A stretch of DNA of 64,000 nt from contig NZ_MQUA01000013.1 of NCBI RefSeq assembly GCF_002943715.1, positions 2,431,501-2,495,500 of the forward strand. The letters are read 5' to 3'. The stretch is from Polaribacter filamentus (lineage in GTDB: Bacteria; Bacteroidota; Bacteroidia; Flavobacteriales; Flavobacteriaceae). Under the pieces are notes generated by a model, which did not search any database, had not been told where the DNA came from, and worked only from the letters and a program-made list of their open reading frames with translations. The first letter of the stretch is position 1, and every line of letters begins with the position of its first letter. Of this stretch, positions 36,074-44,403 are shown in pieces. Made by a program: the position numbers and the translations under genes.

Positions 36074-36264
36074 TAACGTCTCGTATATGAAAAGTAGCGC
36101 TTAAAATAAGCGATGATTTTGGGATAATACACAAGCCGAATTTTTAAATTTTACTAATTATTTTATTTTTAGGAATTTGTCAAATTTAAAAATTTGGCGA
36201 CTTCCTAAAATGCTCAAGCCTTAGTGTTAGCGATGACTTACGCTATTTTTTATATACATTGTTA
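36074..36264. repeat. Cassette-boundary-like element 2 (TAAC...GTTA)
   Basis: 191 bp beginning TAAC (36074) and ending GTTA (36261-36264). Arm GTATATGAAAAGTAGCG (36083-36099) pairs with CGCTATTTTTTATATAC (36241-36257) at 15 of 17 positions. The centre contains a further inverted repeat (GGAATTTGTCAAATTTAA / AATTTGGCGACTTCC region). It lies between the 3' ends of the DUF5662 gene and the nuclease gene. Confidence 0.65.
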
Positions 36265-36274
36265 GCAACTGGCT

Positions 36275-38119
36275 TTATTTGCTTAATGCCTTTAAAATTC
36301 TTTCTTCGTTAATTACTATATCTCTAAATAGTACATGTGGAAATTCCTCGTATTTTGAAGATTTAAATGCTTCGTGTATTTTGGAAAGTGTAGAAGCTGT
36401 CAATAATGATAGATTCATTTCTGTATCCATTTCGCAGTCGTAAACAAAATCATCACTAAATTCAGGAGCAACAAGTAAAATTTTAACTATTCGCAAGTTG
36501 TTTTTTAACGCTAAATTTTGATATGATTTAAGTTGTCTTGAAACAGAACTAAATTTGTTGTAGCCCTTTTCTTTACTTGTTTTGCATTCTACAATAATAA
36601 TTTCATTCTTGCCTAAATTCAAAAGAATATCCATCATATCCTTTTGTGTGTTCAGTTGATTTTTAAACTTATCATCTACATTAAATGCTAAACCTTTAAA
36701 AATGATTTTAGTTAATTCTTCAAACTTAAGTCCAAGCTCACTTTCCTTTATTATGATTCCGTTTTCCTTTAGTAGATTCAGATTTCTGTAAGCTACATTT
36801 TCATAATTTTCTAGGTAAAGGTTTTCAACATCTTTGTAATGGTCAAGAATATTTAAAGTGTCGTCCCCTCGCTGTTTTATTCCGTTGTCTTTTATGAATT
36901 TTGTCAAGTCAGACTTCTCAAGTAAATCTAAAATATCTCGGGGTTTTAAATTGTAATCTAATAGGTAGTCTGCTGTTAAAACATATTCGTCTTGTAATTC
37001 AAATCTCTCTTTCAAGTCCTTATTTAGATTTGGTAATGAAATATTTAACTCGGTTAGCATTTTGTCGAAGCCGTCAAGCGAAATACCAACCTTTTCGTCT
37101 TTCTCTACATTTTCAAAATATTCAATCAAGCTGCTAATTTTATCTTCTAATGTACTTCCCTTTAAATTTTGAATATTTAAACTCTTTTCACAAAGTTCGT
37201 TTAGCGTTTTTTTCTTTTCAGTTAGGGTAATTCCTTCTTTATAGATGTCATTTGAAAGTAACTCTGTAAAGGAAATTCCTCCTTTTATTATTTTCTCAAT
37301 TTTTTGAGAGGTATTTAATTTTCTATCAATGTTATGATTTTTAGCTATTTGGTTGATTATTGGTTCTCTAAGAAGTTTCAAAGTTCTTCGGTAGAATTTG
37401 TCGGCAACTTCTTTTCGTCTTACTTTTCTTAACAGCCTTACCATTTCGTCTGCGACATAAATTGTATTTTCTTTTTTTGAATAAAAGGCTATACCAAGAT
37501 TTTTGAGATTATTAATTACATCTTGTATTTCAACTTTTTTAACTGGTAGGATAGAATAATTTATTAGCTTAATTTCTTCTTGAGACAAACCTAATTGTTT
37601 GGATAAATTCAAAATGATAGATAACTCGTCAGAAGTTATTTTGGCTTCTCGGTTGTTTGTAATGTCATTTGTATAAGCGACTGATAAACAAGACTTATAA
37701 ATTTTATAATCTCTTTTCCTTGAATCACTCAGTTCGGACTTATCATTTTCTAATTCAGTGTTAAGTGTTTTAATCTTGATTTTTAGGCTCTTCATTTCAT
37801 TTTCATACAATCTTGAAAACCAATCTTGTCGCATTATACAATTTCCGTCACGAATAATAATGTCAATTAGAATGTCTAATTGTGAATTAGCTTCTTGAAA
37901 TTCGCAGTTGATGTGGTCGATGAATTCTGTAGATATTAATTCAAATATGTTAGAAATATTTTGATTGTCAACTGTTTTCAAACTCTTGTCAGACGAACTC
38001 AATGTTTTCTCAATTTCCTTTGCGTTTTTAGGGTTTTTTGAGATGATATTGTCAATTATTTTAATAAAAGAGTTCTTTTCTAGAGAACCGAGCTTGTCTA
38101 ATATCTTTTCTAACTTCAT
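36275..38119 (-). CDS. Predicted PD-(D/E)XK nuclease, putative defence protein (cargo gene)
   Basis: The 614-residue protein is mostly helical for 450 residues. The C-terminal domain has a PD-(D/E)XK core: MMDILLNLGKNEIIIVECKT with the D...ECK triad near residues 495-512, followed by the helix SVSRQLKSYQNLALKNN and strand VKILLVAPEFSDDF. Two internal stretches (AKNHNIDRKLNTSQKIEKII and IKDNGIKQRGDDTLNILDHY) look like SAP-type DNA-binding repeats. The combination points to a DNA-cleaving enzyme, plausibly restriction-like, carried by the prophage. No partner methyltransferase adjoins it. Flanked by elements 2 and 3 and transcribed against the phage genes. Confidence 0.7.
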   Translation of the reverse strand: MKLEKILDKLGSLEKNSFIKIIDNIISKNPKNAKEIEKTLSSSDKSLKTVDNQNISNIFELISTEFIDHINCEFQEANSQLDILIDIIIRDGNCIMRQDWFSRLYENEMKSLKIKIKTLNTELENDKSELSDSRKRDYKIYKSCLSVAYTNDITNNREAKITSDELSIILNLSKQLGLSQEEIKLINYSILPVKKVEIQDVINNLKNLGIAFYSKKENTIYVADEMVRLLRKVRRKEVADKFYRRTLKLLREPIINQIAKNHNIDRKLNTSQKIEKIIKGGISFTELLSNDIYKEGITLTEKKKTLNELCEKSLNIQNLKGSTLEDKISSLIEYFENVEKDEKVGISLDGFDKMLTELNISLPNLNKDLKERFELQDEYVLTADYLLDYNLKPRDILDLLEKSDLTKFIKDNGIKQRGDDTLNILDHYKDVENLYLENYENVAYRNLNLLKENGIIIKESELGLKFEELTKIIFKGLAFNVDDKFKNQLNTQKDMMDILLNLGKNEIIIVECKTSKEKGYNKFSSVSRQLKSYQNLALKNNLRIVKILLVAPEFSDDFVYDCEMDTEMNLSLLTASTLSKIHEAFKSSKYEEFPHVLFRDIVINEERILKALSK

Positions 38120-38167
38120 ATTTCTTGTTTTTTTCTTTTTGTTCGTGATTTTGTTTTCGCTTTTTGC

Positions 38168-38293
38168 TAACGGTTAGTATATGAAAAGTAGGCGATTTTT
38201 AAGCACCGAAAATTTCGGATAAGCACGAACTTTGATACGAGCCATAAGCCTATATTTTATTACTGTTTCGCCTATTTTTTATATACATTGTTA
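38168..38293. repeat. Cassette-boundary-like element 3 (TAAC...GTTA)
   Basis: 126 bp from TAAC (38168) to GTTA (38290-38293). Arm GTATATGAAAAGTAGGCG (38177-38194) shares 16 bases with element 2 and is complementary to CGCCTATTTTTATATAC (38270-38286). It immediately follows the stop codon of the MBL-fold gene on the minus strand. Confidence 0.65.
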
Positions 38294-38305
38294 CCTGCTG
38301 GCTTT

Positions 38306-39331
38306 TTATAATTCTTCTGCTGTGCTCCAATTTCGCTCTGGAAAAACATTGGATTTAGAATTAATATGTATAGTTCCTGTTTTATGAGTACTATATGTTT
38401 TGCAGTCAGGCAAGTTTTTCTTTATACAACTGATAACAGCTTTTCTAGGGTGTTTTTTGCTTCCATTTGCGGAAACCCAAAATCGTTTAGGATTGAAATT
38501 ACTAATCCAATTCGTACTTACATTTCTTCTACTTCCGTGATGCGGTAATTGGCAAAAATGTAAATCTTTAATATCATATCCATTACTCACTGCTGCTTCA
38601 AAAGCATCAACTCCAGCATCAGCTGTAAATAAGTACTTTCGATTACTGGAATCAATAAATTTTGTCAAGACTGATGTCAAATTCTCTGCGGAAGCATCAT
38701 TTTTTTCATCAACTATATCGCAAGAATTTAATCCTTCTTGTACTTCATTAATATCGCTTTCAGGTTGAATGTTTGAACCTGAAGTTCTTAGATTGTCAAT
38801 GTTTGTAAAATATCCAAGTTGCTCTAAATAAAATGCTTTTGACGGACCAACAAAATCAAATAAATTATGGTCTAGATTATTGTCTGAAAAGGCTTCTAAT
38901 TTGGAAATTTTATATTGTGCTAGAATATCACTTAGGTCATCGGACTGTCGTAACGAGGCAAAAAGCTTTTTAACTCTTTGGTTCGAATACAAAAATGATT
39001 CATTTAAGCTTTTTATTTCAATTCTTTTTGCTTCTTCAATGTAGTCTGTTGGGTCATTGTAATAGAATCGAGCAATCTTATTTTTAAAATAATGAACTAA
39101 ATCTACCAAGCCACCGATATGGTCGGAATGAGGATGGGTATTAATTATTAATATTGGACTATCGTCAGAGATATGTGGTTTTATATAGCTTTCATAATGC
39201 TCAATAATTGTTTTTGCGTCTTTTGGGTTACCACCATCAATTATTGTTACAAAGTCAGCGTTTTCTGCTTTTGTCCATATTATATTGCAATCTGCATTGC
39301 CAAGCGATAGCATATCGATACTAAAATCCAT
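38306..39331 (-). CDS. Metallo-beta-lactamase-fold hydrolase (ComEC-like), cargo gene
   Basis: The 341-residue stand-alone MBL protein has the metal motif THPHSDH at residues 65-71 and the later ComEC-type landmarks YLFTADAGVDAFEAA and QLPHHGSRRNVS. The relatives are the C-terminal MBL domains of ComEC/Rec2 (nuclease-like) rather than true beta-lactamases. It begins 5 bp after the stop of a four-segment membrane-protein gene, so the pair forms a two-gene unit. Such MBL/membrane pairs on mobile DNA suggest a defence or toxin role; this is inference. Confidence 0.78.
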   Translation of the reverse strand: MDFSIDMLSLGNADCNIIWTKAENADFVTIIDGGNPKDAKTIIEHYESYIKPHISDDSPILIINTHPHSDHIGGLVDLVHYFKNKIARFYYNDPTDYIEEAKRIEIKSLNESFLYSNQRVKKLFASLRQSDDLSDILAQYKISKLEAFSDNNLDHNLFDFVGPSKAFYLEQLGYFTNIDNLRTSGSNIQPESDINEVQEGLNSCDIVDEKNDASAENLTSVLTKFIDSSNRKYLFTADAGVDAFEAAVSNGYDIKDLHFCQLPHHGSRRNVSTNWISNFNPKRFWVSANGSKKHPRKAVISCIKKNLPDCKTYSTHKTGTIHINSKSNVFPERNWSTAEEL

Positions 39332-39336
39332 TTCCT

Positions 39337-40029
39337 TTATTTTTTTAAATATTGTTCGAATAAAATTTTTGCGTAATACTTTCCATATCTGTTAATTAGA
39401 AACTTACTCAAAACGATCGGTAAAATGAAAACACCTAAAAAGGCTAAATTAAGTTTGAACGCAAAAGGGTTTGGGAAAGTGTATTGAAATAGAAAGATAT
39501 TTAATATTGAAATTAACGAAGCTAAAACGCAACCACCAATCAAATTTCTTACAAATCCATATTCTATATTGTGTTGAAGTAGCATTGAATTATCTCTAGT
39601 TACATTTCTAACTTGTGCCACAGCACTTGAAATAATTTTTCTAGCTTCTTCTTCATTTTCGTTTTCAGAATTTGAGTCAAGTAATTGAATATCAAAGTCA
39701 GTAGCTATTTTCTGAACTATTTGAGATTTAATTGATTTCGCCAAAGTGGTATCCGAATTAAGCAGAAAATTTGTAGTTGGCATATGTAGTTCTTCTTTGA
39801 AAAATATATTTTGAAATAATTCTTTTGAAATTAGTCTGTTGATTTGTACGAGAAAATAAATTATGGCAATCGAAAGCGTTATATCGCTAGCCCACTTATA
39901 ACTTTCTAAAAAAGTCATAAACTCAATTATTTTTTCGCTGAAGCCAAAAAAATACAAACTGAGAATTGGAATTGAAGTCAAAATTGTCGGAAACAATCTA
40001 GCCTTTATATAATATTCGTTTATTTTCAT
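39337..40029 (-). CDS. Four-segment membrane protein, partner of the MBL protein
   Basis: The 230-residue protein has two N-terminal membrane segments (about 13-31 and 45-65), a soluble middle of about 95 residues with an acidic patch (SNSENENEEEARKI), and two C-terminal segments (about 168-186 and 194-214). No family recognised. It is the promoter-proximal gene of the pair with the MBL hydrolase. The arrangement fits a membrane effector controlled by a soluble enzyme, but the direction of control is unknown. Confidence 0.7.
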   Translation of the reverse strand: MKINEYYIKARLFPTILTSIPILSLYFFGFSEKIIEFMTFLESYKWASDITLSIAIIYFLVQINRLISKELFQNIFFKEELHMPTTNFLLNSDTTLAKSIKSQIVQKIATDFDIQLLDSNSENENEEEARKIISSAVAQVRNVTRDNSMLLQHNIEYGFVRNLIGGCVLASLISILNIFLFQYTFPNPFAFKLNLAFLGVFILPIVLSKFLINRYGKYYAKILFEQYLKK

Positions 40030-40229
40030 TTATGTTCTTTTTGTTCAGCTTACAGGTAACAACTGTTTAAACACAATTCTATTGCTGTTATATTCCAAAA
40101 ACACGTATAAACTACAACTTTAATAAAAATTGACCTAAAAATCAGCATATTTCAGGTGTTGCTTTTTTTTTGCCAACGTTATTCTATAAGGTTTGTTACG
40201 TGTTTTAAGTAACTAATTTATTTCAATTT

Positions 40230-40264
40230 AAAAAGAGTTGTACTTCTGCTGCTCTTTTTTTTTG
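40230..40264 (+). terminator. Possible terminator at the right edge of the cargo island
   Basis: AAAAAGAG pairs with CTCTTTTT across a 14-base loop, followed by a long T-run. It separates the island from the repeat zone at 40342-40606. Confidence 0.5.
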
Positions 40265-40341
40265 GTTTTCACTGGAGTATTTAGATTCCGAAATATCGGA
40301 CTTTTACCCCAAACCCCAAAAAAATATAAATAGAAAAAAAC

Positions 40342-40606
40342 TGTAATTTTGTAATTTTTAACAAATTATAGGTTTAAAGTGCTGAATATTGGAGGATTAG
40401 AGCATTACAGTTTTATTTTTATTTTTGTAATTAATATTTTAAGATTACAAAAAAACTGTAATTAAATTACAACTATTTTCCTCGATTACAAAAATTACAA
40501 AACCAAAAAGCAGTAATTACAAAAAAGAAACCCCTATTTTGTAATCTATAATATTTTAATTTTCAAATAGTTACCTAATACTTTCTGAAAAAATTACAGA
40601 ATTACA
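40342..40606. repeat. ATTACA/TGTAAT repeat zone (origin or regulator-site candidate)
   Basis: Within 265 bp there are eight ATTACA (40404, 40444, 40466, 40485, 40494, 40516, 40593, 40601) and five TGTAAT (40342, 40350, 40436, 40457, 40540). By base composition fewer than one would be expected. Several sit in longer repeats of the form AAACTGTAATT/AATTACAGTTT. The stretch 40030-40715 has no convincing gene. Iteron-like clustering suggests a replication origin or multiple sites for one protein. Confidence 0.6.
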
Positions 40607-40663
40607 GTTTTTTGTTGCCTTTGAGCAGTTTTAAAATTTTATTTTTCTTAGTTTTTTTAATTC

Positions 40664-40699
40664 TGTCCTATTTAGAATGGTCCTATAAATTTATTTTTA
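40664..40699 (+). promoter_or_regulatory. Phage late-type promoter P1
   Basis: TGTCCTATTTA (40664-40674), 17 bp, then TATTTTTA (40692-40699; 5 of 6 fixed positions of TAnnTTTG). A second partial copy, GGTCCTATAAA, overlaps at 40679. Start codon of the next gene is 16 bp downstream. Confidence 0.7.
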
Positions 40700-40715
40700 T
40701 CAAAAATTAGAATTC

Positions 40716-40937
40716 ATGGAGGTTATATTAAAAGTAGTAGGTACCAAAAAAACTAAAAACGGAGTTGTTAATTATTGGAAGGTTGTAAATGTTGATGGGG
40801 CTTCTTCTGTAGAAAAAGAAATTGCAGATCTTAAAAGCAAAAAAGCATCCTTTAAAATTGTTGAAAAGACTGTTGAAAAAACACATACTTTCAACGGAAA
40901 CAATTATGTAATAACGACAAAAATGCTCAAAAAATAA
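40716..40937 (+). CDS. Hypothetical phage protein
   Basis: 73 residues, lysine-rich (VVGTKKTKNGVVNYWKVVNV), beta-type pattern followed by a short helix. No family recognised. First gene of the rightward late region, driven by promoter P1. Confidence 0.65.
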   Translation: MEVILKVVGTKKTKNGVVNYWKVVNVDGASSVEKEIADLKSKKASFKIVEKTVEKTHTFNGNNYVITTKMLKK

Positions 40938-40949
40938 TTATATTTGAGA

Positions 40950-41453
40950 ATGGGTGTTAAAATAATTATAGATCGAAAACCGTTAATTGTAAAAATTCCA
41001 ATAAAACCTTATTTAGTTAGTTTTTTGACTAAAAAATATGGTACTTATCATAAGGCTACAAAATGGAGTTTGTTAGGTTTAGAGGCTATAGAAATTTTAT
41101 CTAGTAATTATTCTAAGCCAGAAAAAATTATTGACTGCAATTTTTTTACTTTAAAGATTCCGTATGAAATATGTAAAAAACATGGTCATTTTGTCGATTA
41201 TACTAAGATCCCAAATTTTCAAAAGAAAATAGAAAAGCTTTTCAAAGAATTATTAGTTGATCATATCTTAATTAATAATCGTATCGAAAAACATGGTAAC
41301 ATTATGAAAAGCATTCATAATTTTTACACATTCTATTCTATTTCTGAATCAGATTTAAGTTTAGATTATGTTTATAAATTGGTTCAAAGAGCCATTGAAA
41401 AAGAAACTAAATTTAGATATAAAAATAACTCAATTAAAACAGGCACTAATTAA
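40950..41453 (+). CDS. Hypothetical phage protein
   Basis: The start is placed at ATG 40950 rather than the TTG at 40944. The 167-residue product is basic and alpha-helical (KPYLVSFLTKKYGTYHKATK). It follows the preceding gene by 12 bp, so they share a transcript. Similar-looking proteins occur in Bacteroidota prophages, but I cannot name a family. Confidence 0.65.
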   Translation: MGVKIIIDRKPLIVKIPIKPYLVSFLTKKYGTYHKATKWSLLGLEAIEILSSNYSKPEKIIDCNFFTLKIPYEICKKHGHFVDYTKIPNFQKKIEKLFKELLVDHILINNRIEKHGNIMKSIHNFYTFYSISESDLSLDYVYKLVQRAIEKETKFRYKNNSIKTGTN

Positions 41454-41512
41454 GTCTTTAACAGCAAAGGTTTAATTTAGATAGTTTAGCTTAAAATAAA
41501 TATTTATCCAAT

Positions 41513-41989
41513 ATGGTAATAATTTCACAGACCAAAAAAGAAGAGTATGGAGGTTTTCAATCTCTAGAAATTATTCGTGTAAAAGATATTTTAAACTGCC
41601 CGGTTGTATTAACAAATCAAAATACATCAGATTTTACATATAATACAAACCAAACTAACGATGCTATAATTACTCCGGTTGGAGAAACTATTAATTTAAT
41701 TGGTACTCCTAAAAAGACTGCAGGAGGAATTTTATATACTATAAAAGGTGGTTTTGAAGTTATGTATTTAGATGTTGCTGTAGATAATTTACTGCAAGAT
41801 TACCAGGAGGAAAATATTATTATAAAAGCGTACACGAATAATAAGAGTTTTTTAATATATGGTTCTCTAGAATTTCCTTTAACCTTTAATTATAGTATTC
41901 AACATGCTAAAAAGATTGAAACTACTAGCAAGTATATTTGTTCTATAATTGGTGAAACTCCACAAAAACCAGTATTAGCAAAGGTTTAA
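41513..41989 (+). CDS. Hypothetical phage virion-type protein
   Basis: 158 residues, mostly beta pattern (GGILYTIKGGFEVMYLDVAV). A fold like baseplate or decoration proteins would fit but is not demonstrated. It stands just before the protease/capsid block and lacks its own TGTCCTA promoter. Confidence 0.6.
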   Translation: MVIISQTKKEEYGGFQSLEIIRVKDILNCPVVLTNQNTSDFTYNTNQTNDAIITPVGETINLIGTPKKTAGGILYTIKGGFEVMYLDVAVDNLLQDYQEENIIIKAYTNNKSFLIYGSLEFPLTFNYSIQHAKKIETTSKYICSIIGETPQKPVLAKV

Positions 41990-42005
41990 GATACCTGTGT
42001 AAAAC

Positions 42006-42041
42006 TGTCCTATTTAAAAACTACTTATTAAAATATGTTTG
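42006..42041 (+). promoter_or_regulatory. Phage late-type promoter P2 (capsid block)
   Basis: TGTCCTATTTA (42006-42016), 17 bp, then TATGTTTG (42034-42041), an exact TAnnTTTG. It precedes the protease gene by 24 bp. Confidence 0.78.
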
Positions 42042-42065
42042 TAAGGTGCAAAAAGCATTTTACAG

Positions 42066-43367
42066 ATGAGTATTAATAATTTACATTCTTTATTAAGTGG
42101 AAAATGGTTTATAGAAAAAGCGTATGCTTCTTCTTTAATGCCTTCTTTAATTACCATTTTAAATGGTAACACTCTAGATTTTAATAAAAAAGAATCTAAA
42201 GAACATTTAAAAATTTCAGCTTCTAGTGTTAATGTTTCTAATTCTAATCAAAATTCTAATAGTAGTAACGAAAGTTATGTTTTAATAGTTTCCTTAAAAA
42301 ATCCTATTTATAAGTATAATCAAAGTTGTGGTCCTAGAGGAACTAAGTCTAAGCAATCTTTAATAGCTTCTTATCAATCAGACCCAAACTGTAAAGGAAT
42401 TGTATTAGACATCGATTCTGGAGGAGGGCAAGTTTCTGGAACACCAGAATTTCATGATTTTATTAAAAATTTTTCCAAACCAGTTGTAGCATATACAGAT
42501 GGTTTAATGTGTTCTGCAGCTTATTACATAGGTTGTGCAGCAGATCATATAATAGCAAATAAAAGAGTTGATGCAATTGGTTCTATAGGAACTATGGTTT
42601 CTTTTTTAGATATGACAGGTTATTATGAAAAGAAAGGTGCTAAATTAATTTCTGAGTATGCTACCAAATCTACAGATAAGAATAAAGATTACGAAGAACT
42701 TTTAAAAGGTAATCCAGAAGGATATATCAAAAATCAATTAGATCCAATTACAGATGAGTTTCATAAAGATGTGAAAGGTTCTAGACCTAATATTAAAGAT
42801 TCGGTTTTAACTGGTGGTGTTTATAAAGCACAACAATCTTTAGACAATGGTTTAATTGATGAGATAGGTACACTACAAACTGCAATCGATAAAGTATTTG
42901 CATTAGCAAGTACTTCTTCAAATACTAACAATAATTCCAATAATATGAGTAAAGAAATTAAAGCACCTAGCATTCAAAATGCTTTAGGTTATGAAACTCC
43001 TTTTCAATCAACTGATGAAGGTGTTTTTTTACAAGAAGCAGAAGTAGTTACAGTAGAAGCAGCTTTAACAACTGCAAATACTAATGTAACCAACATTACT
43101 GCAGAAAGAGACACAGCAAATACAAATGTAGCTGCTGCAAATACTACAATAGATGCAGCCTTAACAGGAGCAGAAATTAAGTTTACTCCAGAAATGAGTG
43201 TTTCAGAAAAAGTGACACTTTTAGAAAACCAACGCAAAGAATTTGCAGGTAAATCTGGTGGCGGAAAAACCGGTGTTCCTAATGGAGGAGATGATGTAAT
43301 TGATGGTGCTGCTGAACAAAAAGTGTACGCTCATAATGAGGAAGCAAATAAATTATTAAACAATTAA
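42066..43367 (+). CDS. Phage capsid maturation protease (S49/SppA-like) with C-terminal scaffold domain
   Basis: The 433-residue protein has an S49 protease core: GIVLDIDSGGGQVSG (residues 111-125), nucleophile Ser150 in GLMCSAAYYIG, and GSIGTMVSFLDMTGYYEK; the general-base Lys lies further on. An Asn/Ser-rich linker (about 282-292) leads into a 140-residue helical, Ala/Thr-rich tail of scaffold type. An in-frame ATG at 42945 (MSKEIKAPSIQNALGYETPF) could start the scaffold alone, as Nu3 within C of phage lambda. It precedes the major capsid gene by 12 bp. Confidence 0.85.
   Translation: MSINNLHSLLSGKWFIEKAYASSLMPSLITILNGNTLDFNKKESKEHLKISASSVNVSNSNQNSNSSNESYVLIVSLKNPIYKYNQSCGPRGTKSKQSLIASYQSDPNCKGIVLDIDSGGGQVSGTPEFHDFIKNFSKPVVAYTDGLMCSAAYYIGCAADHIIANKRVDAIGSIGTMVSFLDMTGYYEKKGAKLISEYATKSTDKNKDYEELLKGNPEGYIKNQLDPITDEFHKDVKGSRPNIKDSVLTGGVYKAQQSLDNGLIDEIGTLQTAIDKVFALASTSSNTNNNSNNMSKEIKAPSIQNALGYETPFQSTDEGVFLQEAEVVTVEAALTTANTNVTNITAERDTANTNVAAANTTIDAALTGAEIKFTPEMSVSEKVTLLENQRKEFAGKSGGGKTGVPNGGDDVIDGAAEQKVYAHNEEANKLLNN
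42945..43367 (+). CDS. Possible nested scaffold protein (internal start in the protease gene)
   Basis: An in-frame ATG directly after the Asn-rich linker would yield a 140-residue scaffold identical to the protease C-terminus. Position and composition mirror lambda Nu3. No strong ribosome-binding site is seen, but Flavobacteriia rarely use one. Confidence 0.4.
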   Translation: MSKEIKAPSIQNALGYETPFQSTDEGVFLQEAEVVTVEAALTTANTNVTNITAERDTANTNVAAANTTIDAALTGAEIKFTPEMSVSEKVTLLENQRKEFAGKSGGGKTGVPNGGDDVIDGAAEQKVYAHNEEANKLLNN

Positions 43368-43379
43368 ATTTTATATAAC

Positions 43380-44393
43380 ATGGCAACAATGACCGTAGCA
43401 AGTATTAAATCTGAATTAGATGAATACGTAGCACAAAATAAATCAGTTATTTCTACAGGCGTTTATGCAGGTGAAATAGAAATTGATAAGTACTGTAAAA
43501 AGTTATCAAAAGTAAAAGGGAAGTATCCGCAGTTTCATAAAGTGATGACTCGAGTGGTACAGGGTTTTAAATCTGAATGGCAAGCTCTTGGAGAAATGCA
43601 ATTTAGAGCTAAGGCTTTAGAAAACTTCCGCCAAAAAGTAAACTTACCTATTAAAGTAGATGAGATTTATGGTTCTTGGTTAAGTGATCTAAAAATTGAA
43701 GGGAAGACTCCAGAAGAGCAACCAATTGCAAAAGTAATTATTGAAGAGCTTTTAGAAAAAATTATTGATGATGTTTCAGATTTATCGATTATTGGAGATA
43801 GAAGTGGTGGTACTGCAGATGGTAACTTTGGGTACTCAATAAACGGATTTAACAAATTACTGTCTTTAGTTTTGGTTAATACCGTTAACCCTTGTTATCA
43901 TATTCCTTTAGCTGCAATTACTTCTGTAAATGTTTTAGATCAGATGAAAGTTTATGAAAGATCTCTTCCTAAAAAGAGTAGAAAAAAATTGAAGCAAATT
44001 TTTGTATCTGATAATGTTGCTTTAATGTATGCAGATGCAATTATAGAAAAGTATGGAGATCATACTAATTACAACGAATCTAGAACTACACAAACTGAAA
44101 CTCATAAAATGCCTATTGTAGGAATTTCAGATTTAAATGATAATGTAGTTTTTTGTACTCATGAAGAAAATATGTTGAAGTTAATTGATGTAATTGACAA
44201 TCCTGCTACAATTACTGACACTCAAGTGCAAGATTATGATTTAAAAATCTTTGTTGAGTTTTCTTTAGGTTATGACTTTGCAATTAATGAAGTTATTTTT
44301 GTTGCAAACTTTGATGGTGTAACACCCGCAGGTTTACAAGACAATGCATTAAATGCCTTGTATTATGCATCTCAGAATTTACCAACCGTATAA
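43380..44393 (+). CDS. Major capsid protein, HK97-fold-like
   Basis: The 337-residue protein lies directly after the protease/scaffold gene, the standard place for the main shell protein. Sequence elements fit capsid proteins: an N-terminal helix cut off by the protease in many phages, GSWLSDLKIEGKTPEEQPIA (E-loop-like), a P-domain helix IAKVIIEELLEKIIDDVSD, and a late YDLKIFVEFSLGYDFAINEV. No exact family name can be given from sequence alone. Confidence 0.72.
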   Translation: MATMTVASIKSELDEYVAQNKSVISTGVYAGEIEIDKYCKKLSKVKGKYPQFHKVMTRVVQGFKSEWQALGEMQFRAKALENFRQKVNLPIKVDEIYGSWLSDLKIEGKTPEEQPIAKVIIEELLEKIIDDVSDLSIIGDRSGGTADGNFGYSINGFNKLLSLVLVNTVNPCYHIPLAAITSVNVLDQMKVYERSLPKKSRKKLKQIFVSDNVALMYADAIIEKYGDHTNYNESRTTQTETHKMPIVGISDLNDNVVFCTHEENMLKLIDVIDNPATITDTQVQDYDLKIFVEFSLGYDFAINEVIFVANFDGVTPAGLQDNALNALYYASQNLPTV

Positions 44394-44403
44394 GATATAG
44401 ATC

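Noticed and set aside
38306..39331. True beta-lactamase or antibiotic resistance gene
   Set aside because: Motif context (HPHSDH plus LPHHGS) is of the ComEC/Rec2-type MBL group, not of class B beta-lactamases, and there is no signal peptide.
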